This document shows positions 33,501 to 48,500 of a stretch of DNA of 64,000 nt, piece after piece. The notes below the pieces were generated by a model. It worked only from the letters and a program-made list of their open reading frames with translations. It searched no databases and was not told the DNA's origin. Both the position numbers and the translations under genes were made by a program. The stretch's first letter is position 1. Every line of letters starts with the position of its first letter. This DNA is from Aradus depressus (Eukaryota; Arthropoda; Insecta; Hemiptera; Aradidae), in assembly GCA_963662175.1 (NCBI GenBank), contig OY759222.1:20284222-20348221 (forward strand). Reading direction: 5' to 3'.

Positions 33501-36500
33501 TACATTTATATTTCAAGTAATAATGCTATACGAAAAGTCAGCAAATATTCCAAAAATGTTGTTCCATGTTCCATGACAGTTTTTTATTATTAAACCTAAA
33601 AAAAATTTTGTTTCATGTAAATTATGTTTTGAAAATACTGTACAACTGTCTCCATAGTTTTTTATATGAAAACGTGTCTCAATTTTTTTTACGTTTCCTT
33701 GAAGATTTTTTTAATTTGAGAGTTATTTACATAAATTAACAAACAAGGCCCTTAAAGTGCTTTTATTTCCATACAGTTTTCGCAAAAATAGAACATGTTC
33801 TGTATTAGTATGATCGATTCATGTATTTAAGATGTAAATGTTCAGCCGTTCGAGAGTTCTTGTGTGTGTACATATTGTTTACTCTCACACATTCAGACGA
33901 GATTCGAAAAACTTGTTGATTCAGAGAAGATGATATTGAGTCGAAAGGCACCAAAATCTCATTTTCCGATTTTTTGGCTAATTGCAATGTGTGGTGTATG
34001 GATAAAGCATCAACTAAAATCATTGTATCTAATAGAGAAAGGAAGGTGGAGAGATGAGGCTTCTGGTCGATAAAAACTAACTCACAGAATTTCTGCCCAT
34101 GCTTTCGGCACTGAGTGTGCCTTCTTCAGGCCCTGTATTGACATTATATCATATATAACCTTCATAATCTATCATATAAATAACCTTAATGATAATGTAT
34201 ATATTATATGTATTATCATTAAGGTAATACCGGGTAGTCCACCATAAACCCGAAAAAATGTTTTGGGTAAAACTATATCAAAAAAGGAGTGAAAAGCCAC
34301 CAACCGCAGCTCTATCTCAAAAGCGTCTATACATGTGATTCTGAACAAACTTTTAAAAAATCAAAATCGACTTGATACCGAAATAAGCATTATTCTCAGC
34401 TTTTGGGACACGAATTTGCACTTTTGACTATGGTTTCGGAAAGAGCGAAAAATTTCCCGTCCAACGAAACCACAACCAGTATTTTATCACGGAGTCTACA
34501 ACAAGAAAACCTTGCTTTATTTCATACAGCGAGTCATTGTTTGTACAAGTGTAAACCTGCAAGATTTTTCGATCTTTCCGAAACTTTAGTCAAAAGTGCA
34601 AAATTCGTGTCCCAGAAGCTGAGAAAAATGCTTATTTCAGTATCAAGTCGTGTTACTTCTGAACAAAGTTTAAAAAAATCATATCTAGACGGTTTGAGAT
34701 AAAAAGCTGCGGTTGGTGGCGTTTCCCTCCTTTTTTAATGTAGTTTTACCCAATTTTTTTTTTTTCGGGTTTATGATGGACCACCCGGTATACGAGTTAA
34801 GTACTTATATAACATTAAAACTAAATGCGAAAACGTTTGTTATATATATATATATATATATATATATCGACCACAAGCCTGATCTCTCCTCCTATTACAT
34901 TGCTGATCAATCCTTCCCTAATTGGTAATAGAGAACAACCAAATGACACTACTCAAGGACTTTAAAATTACCATTTTTTTTTTCTATTTGCAGGAAAAAT
35001 ATACAACAGTGTCGGTGGAGGTGAGCAAAATGCAGCATAAGTACGTGATCGGTCCGAAGGGTACTGGGATAGCGGAGATACTGCAGAACACGGGAGTGAG
35101 TGTGGAGATGCCACCATCAGACTCGAGGAAGGAGACGGTCACCCTGCGAGGGCCGCAAGACAAACTTGGCAGTGGTTAGTATAGAACCTCACATCTCTCT
35201 TAGGTCCTTCATATCCACATTGCACCCAACCAGAGTTAAAGAGCAAACATTCAAACCGTGTTTTCTCCAAAAAATAAAAAAAATTAGTGATTTTTCTTTG
35301 AACTCAACATTAAATGGTACAAAAACGTACTATTATTTTCAACCAAATCAAGTTTTATCCCATAATAAACCTATTTAGAAAATTCAGGTTTCATTCCAAA
35401 AGTGTTTCCTCCAGAGCCAGTTTTCAGTCAAACAGTGATTCCTCCAGCCAGCCAATCAGAGCTTGTTGTTACAGGTCACGTGACCCAGCTATTACCTGAT
35501 GTTTATAGTGTTTCAGAGGATATGATATTGTTTGTTTGGTGCTATGTGGGTTTGTTTATTTTAGAGCGGTGTGCTTTTACCTAAGTTTTTATTAGTTATT
35601 AATTTAGGAATGAAAGAAATAATAGATGGTGTATTAGTGAGCACTGGAAATTGTGGGACGATTTTTCACTTATAAATTTTTAACTTTATTTTATAATTAC
35701 ATAATCAGTTTTGTTCTGTTAATAATTAGTTGTATTCCATTAAAAAATGTTATAGTAACAATATGTGAGTTCCAATCTTTTTCATTCAAAAAGTGTTTTA
35801 TGTACATTGGAAACATTCAAAACCTGTTTCCTCCTCTGAGTTCGGTCAAAACGTGATTTCTCCAAATTTCAAATGAATTTTCCTAATTAATTTCAAGTTC
35901 ATTAGGTAAAGTACGCCTACAAATCTTCCTAGAAACCAGTAATACAGCTAAACAAACGATAATTAGGGTCTAAAACAAGTTATTTCTTAGTTTATTAGTT
36001 TTTTGTGTTTCCTGAAAAATTGTATCCGAAGGAGAAAACATGGTTTGAATGTTTGCTCCTCAGTTAGGAGTAAAAAATATAGGGGGTGGGGATAGGGGCT
36101 GTTCCAAAATATCCAGGATAAATATGTCGCCATGTAGCGACCGGAGGACATTGCGCAATGAGAAAGTACACATCATAATTGGATTACGTGGCATAATCAA
36201 AATGTATGTATCTTTGCGAAATATTTTGAATTAAATCTAGATGAGTGATAATGATGAAATTGTGAACCATTTTACTTCTCTAGCTTTCCGAAGTATAGTG
36301 AAAGTTATATTATCTATCAGAAATTTGATGTTGACCTTCCACCGGAACTTCATGTTTTGCACAAAACGTACATCTTCAAATTTGTGTGCAAACTTTTTGC
36401 CAGTGTAAGGGCCCCTTTAGTTCAATAAACCTGGGTAGGTCAAATATAGGACTCCTACTGTAGAGTCGAGCTCATGTCCACCAGAGTGACGAAAGAGCAC

Positions 36501-39500
36501 TCTGGTAGTAGGCGATATGACCTCGCAGTTGAAGCCCGGGAATGAGTCACAATAACTATTACAGAAAATTTATAGGAATGATTTCTGGTAATTGAATGTA
36601 TATATTAAAAATACATTAATTAAAGCATAAAAAAAGTGTTTTTAGGTGAGCTAAGGAATGAAACACGTTTGTATTTTGTTGATAACATTTATTAAATTGA
36701 CAAATATGTACATACTGAACATTGATTTATTATATGTACGTACATATGTATATTTATCCAAGCAATAAAAAGATATTTTGAAATCTGCATTTAATTACAT
36801 ACATATTTAAAACCAACTCTAAAATTTAAAAATATTATTTGTTTAAAAAATCGGTAGTTTTCTTTTGTTTCCCTATCACAACATTGTTCCGTGCTGCATA
36901 GTCCCACCATTTTTTTAGTGTTAAGACGTCTGAAAAACGATCCAACGATTCTTTTCACTAAGAGAATCAAATGAAAACTGAGAAAAATAGAACTGGTATA
37001 AAGGAAAAATAAATAGGAGGAGAGGGTTTCTGTGGAAAAAAATTAAACTAAGACTTTTACTAGTTAAGTGTTCATTTCCCGATAACACGAACGATATTGT
37101 TGTGCCACGGACGGGACGGTACCTTTGTTTTTCTATTCTAGGAAACATTTTTTATAAATGTTTGATTTTCAACTATGTATTTATTTATAGGATATTAGTG
37201 AAGTAATAAAATATTGTATTAGCGTTTCCTTCATTATAAATACAATGTACATATGAATATATGTACAATAAAAATACATGAAAGATTCGTGAGTTACGGA
37301 ATTATTATGTTCTCGTAAATACACGTGGCTCTATATATAATTGATAATCTAATAATTGAATGTTAATTTTAGTTTAACAAATTTGATATTATTTTGCGCG
37401 CACCGGTTAACAGAACGCCGGATAAGAGAGAGTCTACTGTATTAGTTTTGAACTGAAAACTGTTCGGATTTGCCCTTTCTGTGAAAATGACCCATATAAA
37501 AGGCTTAATGTGTTTCAACACTACACGAATTCATTAAAATTGATCATTTCCTTTTTTATTTTGTTGCCAGTTATCCAATATTGCTGCGAAAGAAGACCGA
37601 GAGAGGACAAACATATTTTCATGATCCAAAATACATTTTATTAAAACATTTTACAACTTTCTGGGGGATTTATTTCCTAATTCGATTTCGTTTTGTTTTA
37701 GCTTTAAACATGGTTTACGCGAAGGCGAACAGTGTGCAGGCCGTGACAGTAAACGCACCCTCTTGGATTCACAAGTACATCATTGGACGGAAGGGTGCCA
37801 ACATCAAGCAGATAACTCAGGATCTCAGCAAGGTAAATACAACCTGAAAAAAAAAGAATACATTCTCAATTTCAAAAAAATTTTATTATTTATCTACAAA
37901 GAATATTACATTTAAATGAGAAGGCCTGAAAATATATAAGACATGCTATTTGGAAATATTAGCCGGAAATACTTATATCTTGTTTGATAAATGTCTTTAA
38001 TTAATGCAAATTAGCGTTGTGATTATGTGTAACTCTGCTCTACTTATTAATTTTATCTCTGAATTAGTTTAACTTGCGAAGTGTATAGAAAGAGGTATTC
38101 AATTGAAATTGTTGCTATAATATTAGTTTTCTTAATGTTTTAAAAACTGAGTAAACTTGGATTTCTAGAGGTACTTACCAAAACGCAGTATGTTCATTTT
38201 TTGACAAAATTCAGTTTGAAGCGGATTATTGTACATTCAAATCTTCATTTCCCACAATGCCTCAATGTTGAGATTGGGCGATCACATTAAAACACATTTT
38301 GTCCTTAGAACCTGTTTATTTTCTTCTTTGCATCTGGACCCACTTCGGGTTATAGGGCCATGAAACTGAACTGTACTTTTATAATGATTACTACTTTTTT
38401 TTTTTTTTTTTTTTCTTAAAAAATTGTGATTACAAACCTTTCGGGCATTACTCCAATCATCAGTGTCTTTAAATGTTTTTTAAAATTAATTAAAAAAATT
38501 AACATTTTTTTTTAAGAAGTCGCCAAAATAAAGTTTAAAAAAATATTATCAAAAAAGAGTTCAGTGAGAATATATCAATATTACTTCCCTTGCTATGCGA
38601 AGTATAGGAGAAGTTATGTAATATGTCAGAAATTCGATATTGAAGTGTTACCTGAATTTCAAGTTTTCTGACCCCCTGATTTCAAAAATTAAGAAAAAAA
38701 GTAGGTGACATCTACGATTGTATATGTATGGTACTTTATTATTATTAACATAACTTATGGTACATAACATTATCGGTAAGGTAAAGTAAATGAAACAAAC
38801 CTCTGAAATTACCTTTCTCGAACAAAATATTATTAGGTTTTGTAATGTAATTAGATCGATTGTTGAAGTTGTTCATAGTTGAAGAATCGATTGTAAAAGG
38901 GAGGGGAAAGTGAGGTTATCTTGTGACATGAGGCCGGTGCTGTACAGTGAGCTTAGTATAAATATATTATTGTTAAAATCAGACATTGTTATTTGTTATT
39001 ATTAAATTACACCCATACACTACAGGTTTGTTTTTTCCTTTTATTGTAAGTAAAATGAACCCAAAATAGACAAATAATTATATTCATATTTACATTCACT
39101 TATAAATATATATAATAAATAATGTATATTCTTCAAAATTTTCTACACTTTCTAACATTACGTAGGAAACCATATTCTGGGCGTAATAACGCAACGAAAC
39201 AGTGAAAACTATTAGTTTGAGGGTAGTAGCTATTCTCTTTATTTTTTTATATATATTTTGATGTATATCAAGATTAAAAAATAAAAATAAACAGTCGCCA
39301 TAGTATAATAAAATAAATAAAAACAATGAACTGGTTCAATTTCTTTTTGACTTTTTCCACATAAAGTTCACGGTTTCGGCTTATAGCATTGTCTTGACTG
39401 ATATTTTTTTTTCTGTTTTAGGTTCACGTCCAGTTCACAGAGAAGGAGGACAAGATCACGATTGAAGGCCCTCCAGAGGAAGTAGAGGTGGCCCGCTCCA

Positions 39501-42500
39501 AACTGAAAGAGCTCACTGACGAGATGGTCAATAAGCTCACCTTCCTCACGCTCCCAGTCGACCCAAAGTACTTCAAACATATCATCGGGAAGAACGGGGC
39601 CAATGTGAACCGACTTAAGGAGCAGACCGGAGTCGTCATCAACATATCCGATGCGGACCAGAATGTGATCAGGATTGAGGGGGACAAAGTTGGAGTACTT
39701 CAGGCTAAGCAGGTTAACTATAGTAGACACCAGAAGATTCTGATTGGTCATTTTCTTCAATATTCAGAAAATTGATGCTTATAATATTAATATAAACTGA
39801 GGGCTCCGGTAGTAGGAGAAGTTATGTAATCGGTCAGAAATTCGAAGTTGAGTTTTCACCGAAAAATCATGTTTTTTAACACCTTGCTTCCAAAAATGAA
39901 GAAAAAATGTCTGTTTGTGTGTCAGTTGAACTCAATTACTCCCAATGGAATGAATGTATCGACACGAAATTCTATCCTTATCCCCGGGGTTTAACTGCGA
40001 TGTCATTTCGCTTAGTACCAGAGCGTACTTTCGTCTCTACTGAGGGAGTTCTAAATGTTGGTCTTTAACGAATACCTGACATCGTTCAGCCTAGGGAGCA
40101 TTGCTTAACTAACGACCCTCTAAAAAGGCGGCTTTCTCAAGATTTTTTTGTCCTCCCAGATAAAAAATCTAAGGGCCTCAGCCTGGTTTCAACCCGCGAT
40201 CTTGAGCTCAGTAGAAAGCATGCTACCTCTAAGCTACCGACGCCCTCAATAACAACAATAGATGCCGTTGTAATGAATGTATCGGCACAACATTTAGTTT
40301 GATATTTAGAAAAATTCATGTGCACTTATTTCAAAATTGTGTTTCGGAAACTTTTAAATTTTGTATTCAGCACAGGCTGGAGGAGTTAAAACCTTTTTTT
40401 TTTTTTTTTTGAGAAACTTTGTTATTGATTTAAGAGTTGACTCCGGATTATATTTTTTGTTTGAATTTTCAGGAGTTGGAGGACATGATCAGTAAGATGG
40501 AGCTAGAGAAAGAGAAGGATGTTATAATCGACCATCGCTACCACCGCAGCCTCATCGGACAGAAAGGGGAGGCCATCAAGGAGGTCCGCGACAAATTCAG
40601 CCAGGTCCAGATATTCTTCCCATCTCCAGGCATGTAACCCTACATATATATATTTTTTCGTCATATGTACAGAAAAGCTCTTTCAATAGAACGGGAGATA
40701 TATATTTTTCAATGTAAGCGTAAAGATACGTATGGTGAAATTCTGCAAACAAATCTTAACTGCATGGAGAAGCGTATTGTATATTTTTCCTTACGTGCGG
40801 AACAATTTAAATTGAATTGACTTCTGAAGTTACGCCCTATGGTGATGGATTTAGTATGAAATCATCCCTATGATAATTCCTGTATCTTTGCATTCTTAAG
40901 GTGTAAAAAATGTTGACAAATAAAAATCTCTTTATCCTAATGCAGCCGTTTTTCAAATGAAAAAAACAAAAATACTTTTTTTCCAAGATGGACACGTTAG
41001 CCGTTAGTATTTTGACTGCAGTGTCTTATTTTATTAAATTAACTAAATAATCAAAGAAAAAAACGTAGTGATTCTTGGATATTGAGTATAACTATATAAT
41101 AACTCGTAATGATATTAAGAAGTTGAAATTCTTTGATAACTAGACGGTAGCATTAAACATATAATTTTGTTGAGGGCGCCGGTAGCTCAGTGGTATGTGT
41201 ACTTGTCTTCTGAGCTCAAGGTCGTGGGTTCGTAACCCGACCGAGGCCCTTAGTTTATTTTATCTGAGAGGTAAAATAAACTTAAGCACGCCGTCCTTCG
41301 GATGGGACGTTAAGCGATGGTCCCGAGCCTGTACGATGTCAGGTACTCGTTAAAGACCCCTGCCCTAGGTGAATAAAAATTTAGGGTAGGCAAAATTTAG
41401 GACTCCCATAGTAGATTCGGGCTCATGTCCACTAGAGTGACGAAAGAGCGCTCTGGTAGTAGGCGATATGACCTCGTAGTTAAAGCCCGGGCATGAGTCA
41501 TAAAACCTAACCTATAATTTTGTTCTTTATCATTACGATACGTATTCCAATTTAGCCTGTTTTTTTTTGGACACTAAAATTAGAAATATGTCTTTCTAGT
41601 TAGTTACGGTGTTTCATGCCTAGGCTTTAACTCCGAGGTCATATTACTTACTGGTGGATATGCGCCCGACTCTACTGTGGTAAGAGACTTTAACGCGTAC
41701 CTGACATTGCACAAGCTCGGGACCATCGCTTAACGTCCCATCTGAAGGACGGCGTGCTCAAAGTTTTTTTTTATCTCAGATAAAAAAACCTAAGGGCCTT
41801 TGGTCGGGCTTGGAGCCCACGATCTTGAGCTCATTGGCTAGCACACTACCTCTGAGCCACGGGCGCCCAAACGTCTTTCTAGTGTTTATTTACATGGTTT
41901 CTCAAAGGTAAAGGGTTCATATTGAAAGTAAACACTTTTTTTTAGACATTTTATGAGGTGTCCAAGATTCGAATCCCGGCTAGGGCTCTTTTTTAAATTT
42001 ATTTGGGAGCCAATAAAACTGTGAGCACTGTTCTTTGGAGGGGACGTTAAATCTTCCCGATCATCCTGCCAAGTACTCGTTAAAAACCATACCCTAGGTA
42101 AGTTAATCTGGATAGGCAAAATTGAGGCCTCCAGATTAGGACTTCCAGGGAGAGTAAGAGCATTGAATGCTTTCAAAGCTCTACTTTTGATATTATTTTT
42201 CATTCTTTAAGCAAAATACTAAGATATGAACCCAAAGATAAATATTGAATGATATCAGGAAAAGATGCACTTTTTATTGCTTATATTGAAGCATGCTATC
42301 TTGTGAGTTATCCTTTTAAATTACTTGAATAAATAACTGATTTGACTTTTGTCTTGTGGTACAGATCAGAAGAGTGACATAGTGAAGCTGCGAGGTGTGA
42401 AGGAAGAGGTGGACAAGTGTCACAAGTACCTCCAGAAGAGGGTAAAGGAGATCATCGAGAGCAGATACTCCATAGAGGTGCCTGCCTATGGCTGCCATAA

Positions 42501-45500
42501 GTACATCATCGGCAAGGGAGGCTGTAACATCAAAAAGGTATATTCTTCTCTCTCCCCCCGCCTCTTTCATTTCTACTGTTAATATTACTAAAGACCAAAT
42601 TCTGGTCACAATTTTAGGTTTCATTAATGGAATGAAATAATTTCTTGTGGAATAGAGAATATTTTTAAAAAATTAAAGGAATGTTACTCCACTTTTTTCT
42701 CCCCACGAATGTTTTTCTTCCAGTGAGATGGAATTTACGATCTCGCTGATCTTCATCAAAAAATAATGCCATTCATTGTTTCATTTCTTCTATTGGCAAT
42801 ATTATTCATATTAACTTGAGCGTTTTCCGGAGGGCTTTCTTTATTTGCGAGTTGTTTTCCTTCAACTATCTTATTGGTTTTAAACATTTTCACCGGAACA
42901 AAAATAACTAGGTTAAGTTGCAACACGATTGTTCCGCCATCAGAAAATCGGGAGTTTAGGGTATTCGAAAAAAGATAATGAAGCTAATAGCAATTTTTAT
43001 ATTGAAAAATACTCATTAAAAAATAAATCCTGCTGGATTAGGGAAAAAGTATTATACAAAAATAGGATTTGGTACTGAAGAGACTTTTGGTGACTATTGG
43101 AGTTGCACTTTAACATTTTACTTCCCAAGCTATACAAAGTATAGGGAAAGTTATGTAATCTAAAAAAAATCGAAGCTGAGTTTTCAACGGAATTTCATGT
43201 TTTCCGATCTCTAGATTCCAAATATAAAAAAATAAAACTGTGTGTTTGTCTGTGAACACGATAACTCCCGATAGAACGAATATATCAACAGGAAATTTTA
43301 TATGTGAGTTCAAAACCTCATAAGAACGACACTCATTAATTTTCAGCGGAATCGGCAGAAGAGAAGGGGTGGATCAGAAGGAGGCTCAACTCAAAAACCC
43401 CGATAACTATCAATGTAATAAATGTATCGACATGAAATTGCATATTTGAAGTCAAAATTAAATGAGAACATAACCTGCGAAATATCGGCCGAAGGGACGG
43501 GGTTCTGGGGAGGTTTGCTTAATTCAAAAAACCTTAATAACTGCTGAAGTTATGAATTTATCGGCACAAAATTTAGTATGAGGATTTAGGAGCCCATATG
43601 TAAGTCAACTATTTAATATTATCGCAAGCGGTCGACTAATTTTGGAGGGGGAGTAAAATATTAATTGATTATTTCGCTATGGGGAAGTACATTGCCGGTG
43701 ATTCACCGATTATTTATTACTTGAAATAGTCGTGAGCGTAAAATATTGGATATTATATAATAAGTTTGGAATGTTAACGTTAATTATCAATTTGTAATTA
43801 TTTAATTTTGATTTTAGCTACGAGAGGAAACCAATACAACAGTTGAAATGCCGTCCGAAGGAACCAAAGCTGATGTGATTACAATAACTGGTAAAAAGGA
43901 GAATGTTGAAAAGGCAAAGGAAATTATTATGAAAATCCAAAATGAACAGGTACTATTTTATTTATGTTCCTCACTAATATATAAGTTTATAGTTATTTTC
44001 TCTTGTCGAGGCGTAATGAGTCTCGATATTATTTTGAAATTTTTTTTTAATATTTCGATACAGTGTAAACTCCATTTAACGTCACTCGATTTAACGACAA
44101 ACTCCCTAAAACATCGGAATTACTTGAATCTGGTTGGTTTACCTTGTTGTCCATACAATGATACACTGTATGTAGCATCACACCCACTCTAAATAACGAC
44201 AACAATACGTCATTACTAAGCAATAAACAGTACTTTCAAGTTGCCGAAATTAATAAGAACTGCAGCTGTGTACGTCCTGTTGTTTGTTATTATGTTGCTT
44301 TATTGTCTAGCACGTATTACCTCGACTGTCGGCATTATACGTACCGAAGATTCTAAGAAATTCGTTCTTTTGTTTGTTGTGATTATCTTGCACGTGTTTA
44401 CATCGGCTGCTAGAATTTTTGTATAACCAAGTTGATGCCACAGTATCCCAAGATATGAATAAAATACATAAGAAAATACAAGTAAAATACTGGAGCAGCA
44501 AAAAACGTCAGTCAAAGATAACAGACTATACTCAACAAGCGTTGTTATTTGTATCAATATTAATGTTTGTTGTTTGTAAATGTTATACTTTATTAGTAAA
44601 TACATATTATAATAGTAAAATACTATTAAATGTAATGTAATATGTATTGATTTTTCTTTTCTTCATTTAACGACAACTCTCAATAACGCCATAAAATGCG
44701 CAGTCCCTTAAGTGTCGCTATATAGAGTTTACACTGTATATATAATTTTTTTCTCTAATCTATTGGGTGATTGGTTGATTGCAGTTGAACATCGTAACAG
44801 AAGAAGTGTCTATTCCGCCCAAGATGTACAACTCCCTGATTGGCGCTGGAGGGAAGCTGATCCGGTCCATTGAGGAGGAGTGTGGTCGTATCAGCATCAA
44901 GTTCCCACCGCAGGACAGCAAGAGTGACAAGGTGAGCAGTATGGTTGTACAGGGGGAAGGGATACTAGTTTTGAAGCTGATGGGAAATTTAATTTGGAGC
45001 TAAAATTATGATCATGAGACTTATTTCCAAGTTGAGAAAGGCGGACATATTGTGGAAACAATAAAAACAACTGGTTTCGGCATTATAACATTGACAGATT
45101 TAGTTATAGTTACTAAGTTTAGGTATTTTGGACATAGTTGAGGACCATACATTACTTCCATAATACATGTTTCAAAATAGTTTTTTTAAATAATTTTATT
45201 TATGAACTATTTCAGTCTAATTTTCCAGTCTAATCATTCCTGATATGATTTTTAAACGAGATATTATTGTAAGTATAACATTTGTATGCATATTTCCAAA
45301 AACACTGATCTAATTGGAATCAAAATGACTAGGCCTGGATACCTTATTTACAGAGAGAATCACTCAAGTTTGTGATTTATCGCAGAAGTTAACGTGAATT
45401 ACAACATATTACAAATTTCACAGCACAGCCGTCATACGGAAAAATCATATTATTTAGGTTTTTAAGAGTAGGACAATCAGAATCTGACCTCATCTCGGAC

Positions 45501-48500
45501 AGAATTTTTCGATTCCATCAATTTTTCTACGGAAACAGCCACTTTCAACGCTCTGTTTCGTCTTGTTCGCGCAAAGTAGGGCCTCGGCTACTCTGCGTGT
45601 AAGTCAATCTACATCGGAGTATTCATGGACATATCCAGGTTGATGGCATCGCGGCAGCGCATGATATTGCAACACCCTCACTCAAGCACTTCAGATCCCG
45701 AGCTCCCTCTACAAAGACGGTCGAGTGATGTTGCACACATGCAAGTTGCACCCAGAAACAATGAAGAATAATAACAAAGAAGTATTTTTTTAAGTACTAT
45801 TTTTTTTATTGAATATTCACGGGTAAATGTCAATCTGATATTCACTAAATGTCATTATAAAATGTTTCTTATGCTAATAATTTAATCTTAATATTTATTA
45901 GGTAACTCTACGAGGACCGAAAGACGATGTTAAAAAAGCCAAACAGTTACTTCTGGAGCAGGCTTCTGAGAGGGAACTCCACAGCTATACGGCGGAGGTT
46001 CGGGCCAAACCTCAGTACCATAAGTACCTCATTGGAAAGTCGGGGGCCAACATAAACAGGGTCAGTTGTTCAAACTTTTAAATATTTACAGTAGTGAAGT
46101 AAACTAAATGTTATTATAATGGCTTTAAGGATATTCTGGAGGTTCTTCATCATGGAATGCGATTTTTTCAATATGTATTTTTCTTTGTAGATTCGTGAAA
46201 GCACTGGAACTAGGATTATTTTCCCCTCAGATCGAGATGATGACAAAGAGTTGATTACCATCATGGGGAAACAGGACGGAGTGGAGCAGGCAAAAGCAGA
46301 ACTTGAGGCTGCCATCGAGAAAATGGTAACTATAGTGGTCTTTTACATCATCTTACAATAATATACAGATATAGCGCCCTCACAAAATAGTAACTAAAGT
46401 GGTCTTTTACATCATTATTATCTTATAATAATATGTAGATTAGATTAGAGTAGAATTGTTTATATGGGCTGGATATCTATAGTTCATTAACCCCTTTACG
46501 TTCACTTGTCTTACCTTAGGACAACGTGCTCGAGTCAGAGATGGTGGTGGACCAGAAACACCATAAGCACTTCATCGCCCGCCGGTGCGAGGTGCTGCGT
46601 CAGCTGGAGGACGAGTTCCCTGGCGTGGCCATCTCTTTCCCGAGGAACGGCATCACCTCGGATCGAGTTACCATCAAGGGACCCCCTCAACACATTGATT
46701 CCGTCAAACATAAGATCATCGAAATCATCAAGGATCTGGTGTGTACAATTTTAATATTTTTGTAAATAAAGCAATTTGGGAAGTCTTGAAATTGGATGGT
46801 AAAAACCCCGCATTACAATGAAGTCTTTACGGACACTTTGGTTGGAAGAACTAATCTGCTAACCTATCTTACTTTAATAATTGTTGCTGATTGTGCAAGC
46901 GTTTTGTCACTTAAATCAGTTATTGAGTTATCTAATATACGATATAATATTACCTAAGATTATACAATTTTACTTAGTTATTATGACTCATACCCGGGCT
47001 TTAACTACAAGGTTATATCCCCTACTACCAGAGTGCTCTCGTCATTTCGGTGGACATGAACCCGACTCTACTATGGAAGTCCTAAATTTTTATACACATA
47101 CATATAGTAGGGATCTTTAAAGAGTACCTGTCATTTTACAGGCTTGGAAACATCGCCTAAACGTCCCATCCGAAGGACGGCATGGTTAAGTTTATTTTAC
47201 CTCCCAGATAAAATAATCTAAGGGCCTCGGCAGGTTTTGAACCCGCGATCTTGAGCTTAGTAAGCAAGCACGCATACCACACCTACCGGCACTCTCTACA
47301 ATTTTACTTATTTATTCAAATATTAATGCTTATTTTATTGTCTTTTCATGATACGCTTATGCTGTCCACATTTGAAACCTAAGGTTTAATATAATGTGTA
47401 CTTAATAACTCGTCAAAATATATTTAATATATAAAAACAGGCATTCGATCTTCCAAAAATGTATTCATCAGTAATTAAGAAGACGTTTCAAGCCCAAAGC
47501 TTATCTTCAGCATTTTCTTAATGCTAACTTTCTTTAGTTAAAAACAATTTAATAGGAAAATGTTAGTTATCCTTGAGCCTAAAATCCAAATATAAAAACA
47601 GGGATAACTTCTGAATAAGAAGTGCGTCTGAATGTTGTCATTAGGCTGCAGATATCCGAAATACTGAAGCTAACTGAGCCTAATAACAGCTGTTTCCTTA
47701 GGCTCAAAGGATAACACTTTCCTATTAAGTTGTTTTTAAACTAAAGAAGGCATCATTAAGAAAGGGCTGAAGGGTGACCGTAACTTCCCCTCAATTACTG
47801 ACAATACATTTTTCTCCCTCTTCATATCCACTGTCAAAATGTGTTGACTCTTCTCTCTGTCTGTAATGCGGTAGTGATGCGATATCTGTATCACGAGACG
47901 GTGCTTCAACCCCTGGTGCATTACACAAGTGACTCCGTGTGAAAGCGTAGATGAGAGTGTTCAGAATTGTCAGGTGAGGCTAGCAGGACCGCACACCTTC
48001 CTTCTTAAGATAGATCCCTCTCATGTTCTCTCGTATCCGACATTTTCTCTGTCACTGTATTTAGTTAGAATCACAGGGAAGTTGAGACAACACGATATCC
48101 TCACATGAAATGACCCATTTATATAATTGTATTTTATTATCAATGTATTTTCTTGTAGGAAGAGCGAGTGACAATCATCTGCGAGATTCCCCAGAGACAT
48201 CATCGTGCTGTGATGGGCAACAAAGGATTCAAGGTTCAGGATATTGAATACAAGTACGATGTCAAAATAAAGTTTCCTGACCGCAATGTCAGAGGTTAGT
48301 ATATTTTCACTTCTCTCTGTGTAAGGGAAATGTACTTTCTCAATGCGAATTAATCAATTAAGTTTTTTCTGTCCCTCCTGGACCCAATTGATTTGGTTGA
48401 AATTCGGCTGGTTTAGCTGAAACTGAACATGGCTACAGATGATCTGATCCGTTCGACCCAAAGTTCTGTCTAACCAAATCAGGTGCTACTACGTCCTCAC

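Noticed and set aside
40630..40640. GT donor gtaacc for vigilin exon 8
   Set aside because: It gives phase 2 and an immediate stop in exon 9, and it adds residues absent from the family alignment.
41172..41245. Functional tRNA genes at the SINE heads
   Set aside because: A and B boxes are present, but the acceptor stem and anticodon arm do not pair properly and the conserved SINE body follows.
46506..46754. 82-aa frame (MSYLRTTCSSQRWWW...)
   Set aside because: It is an out-of-frame shadow of vigilin exon 14. The same applies to frames opposite 54049-54276, 39424-39760 and 42316-42624.
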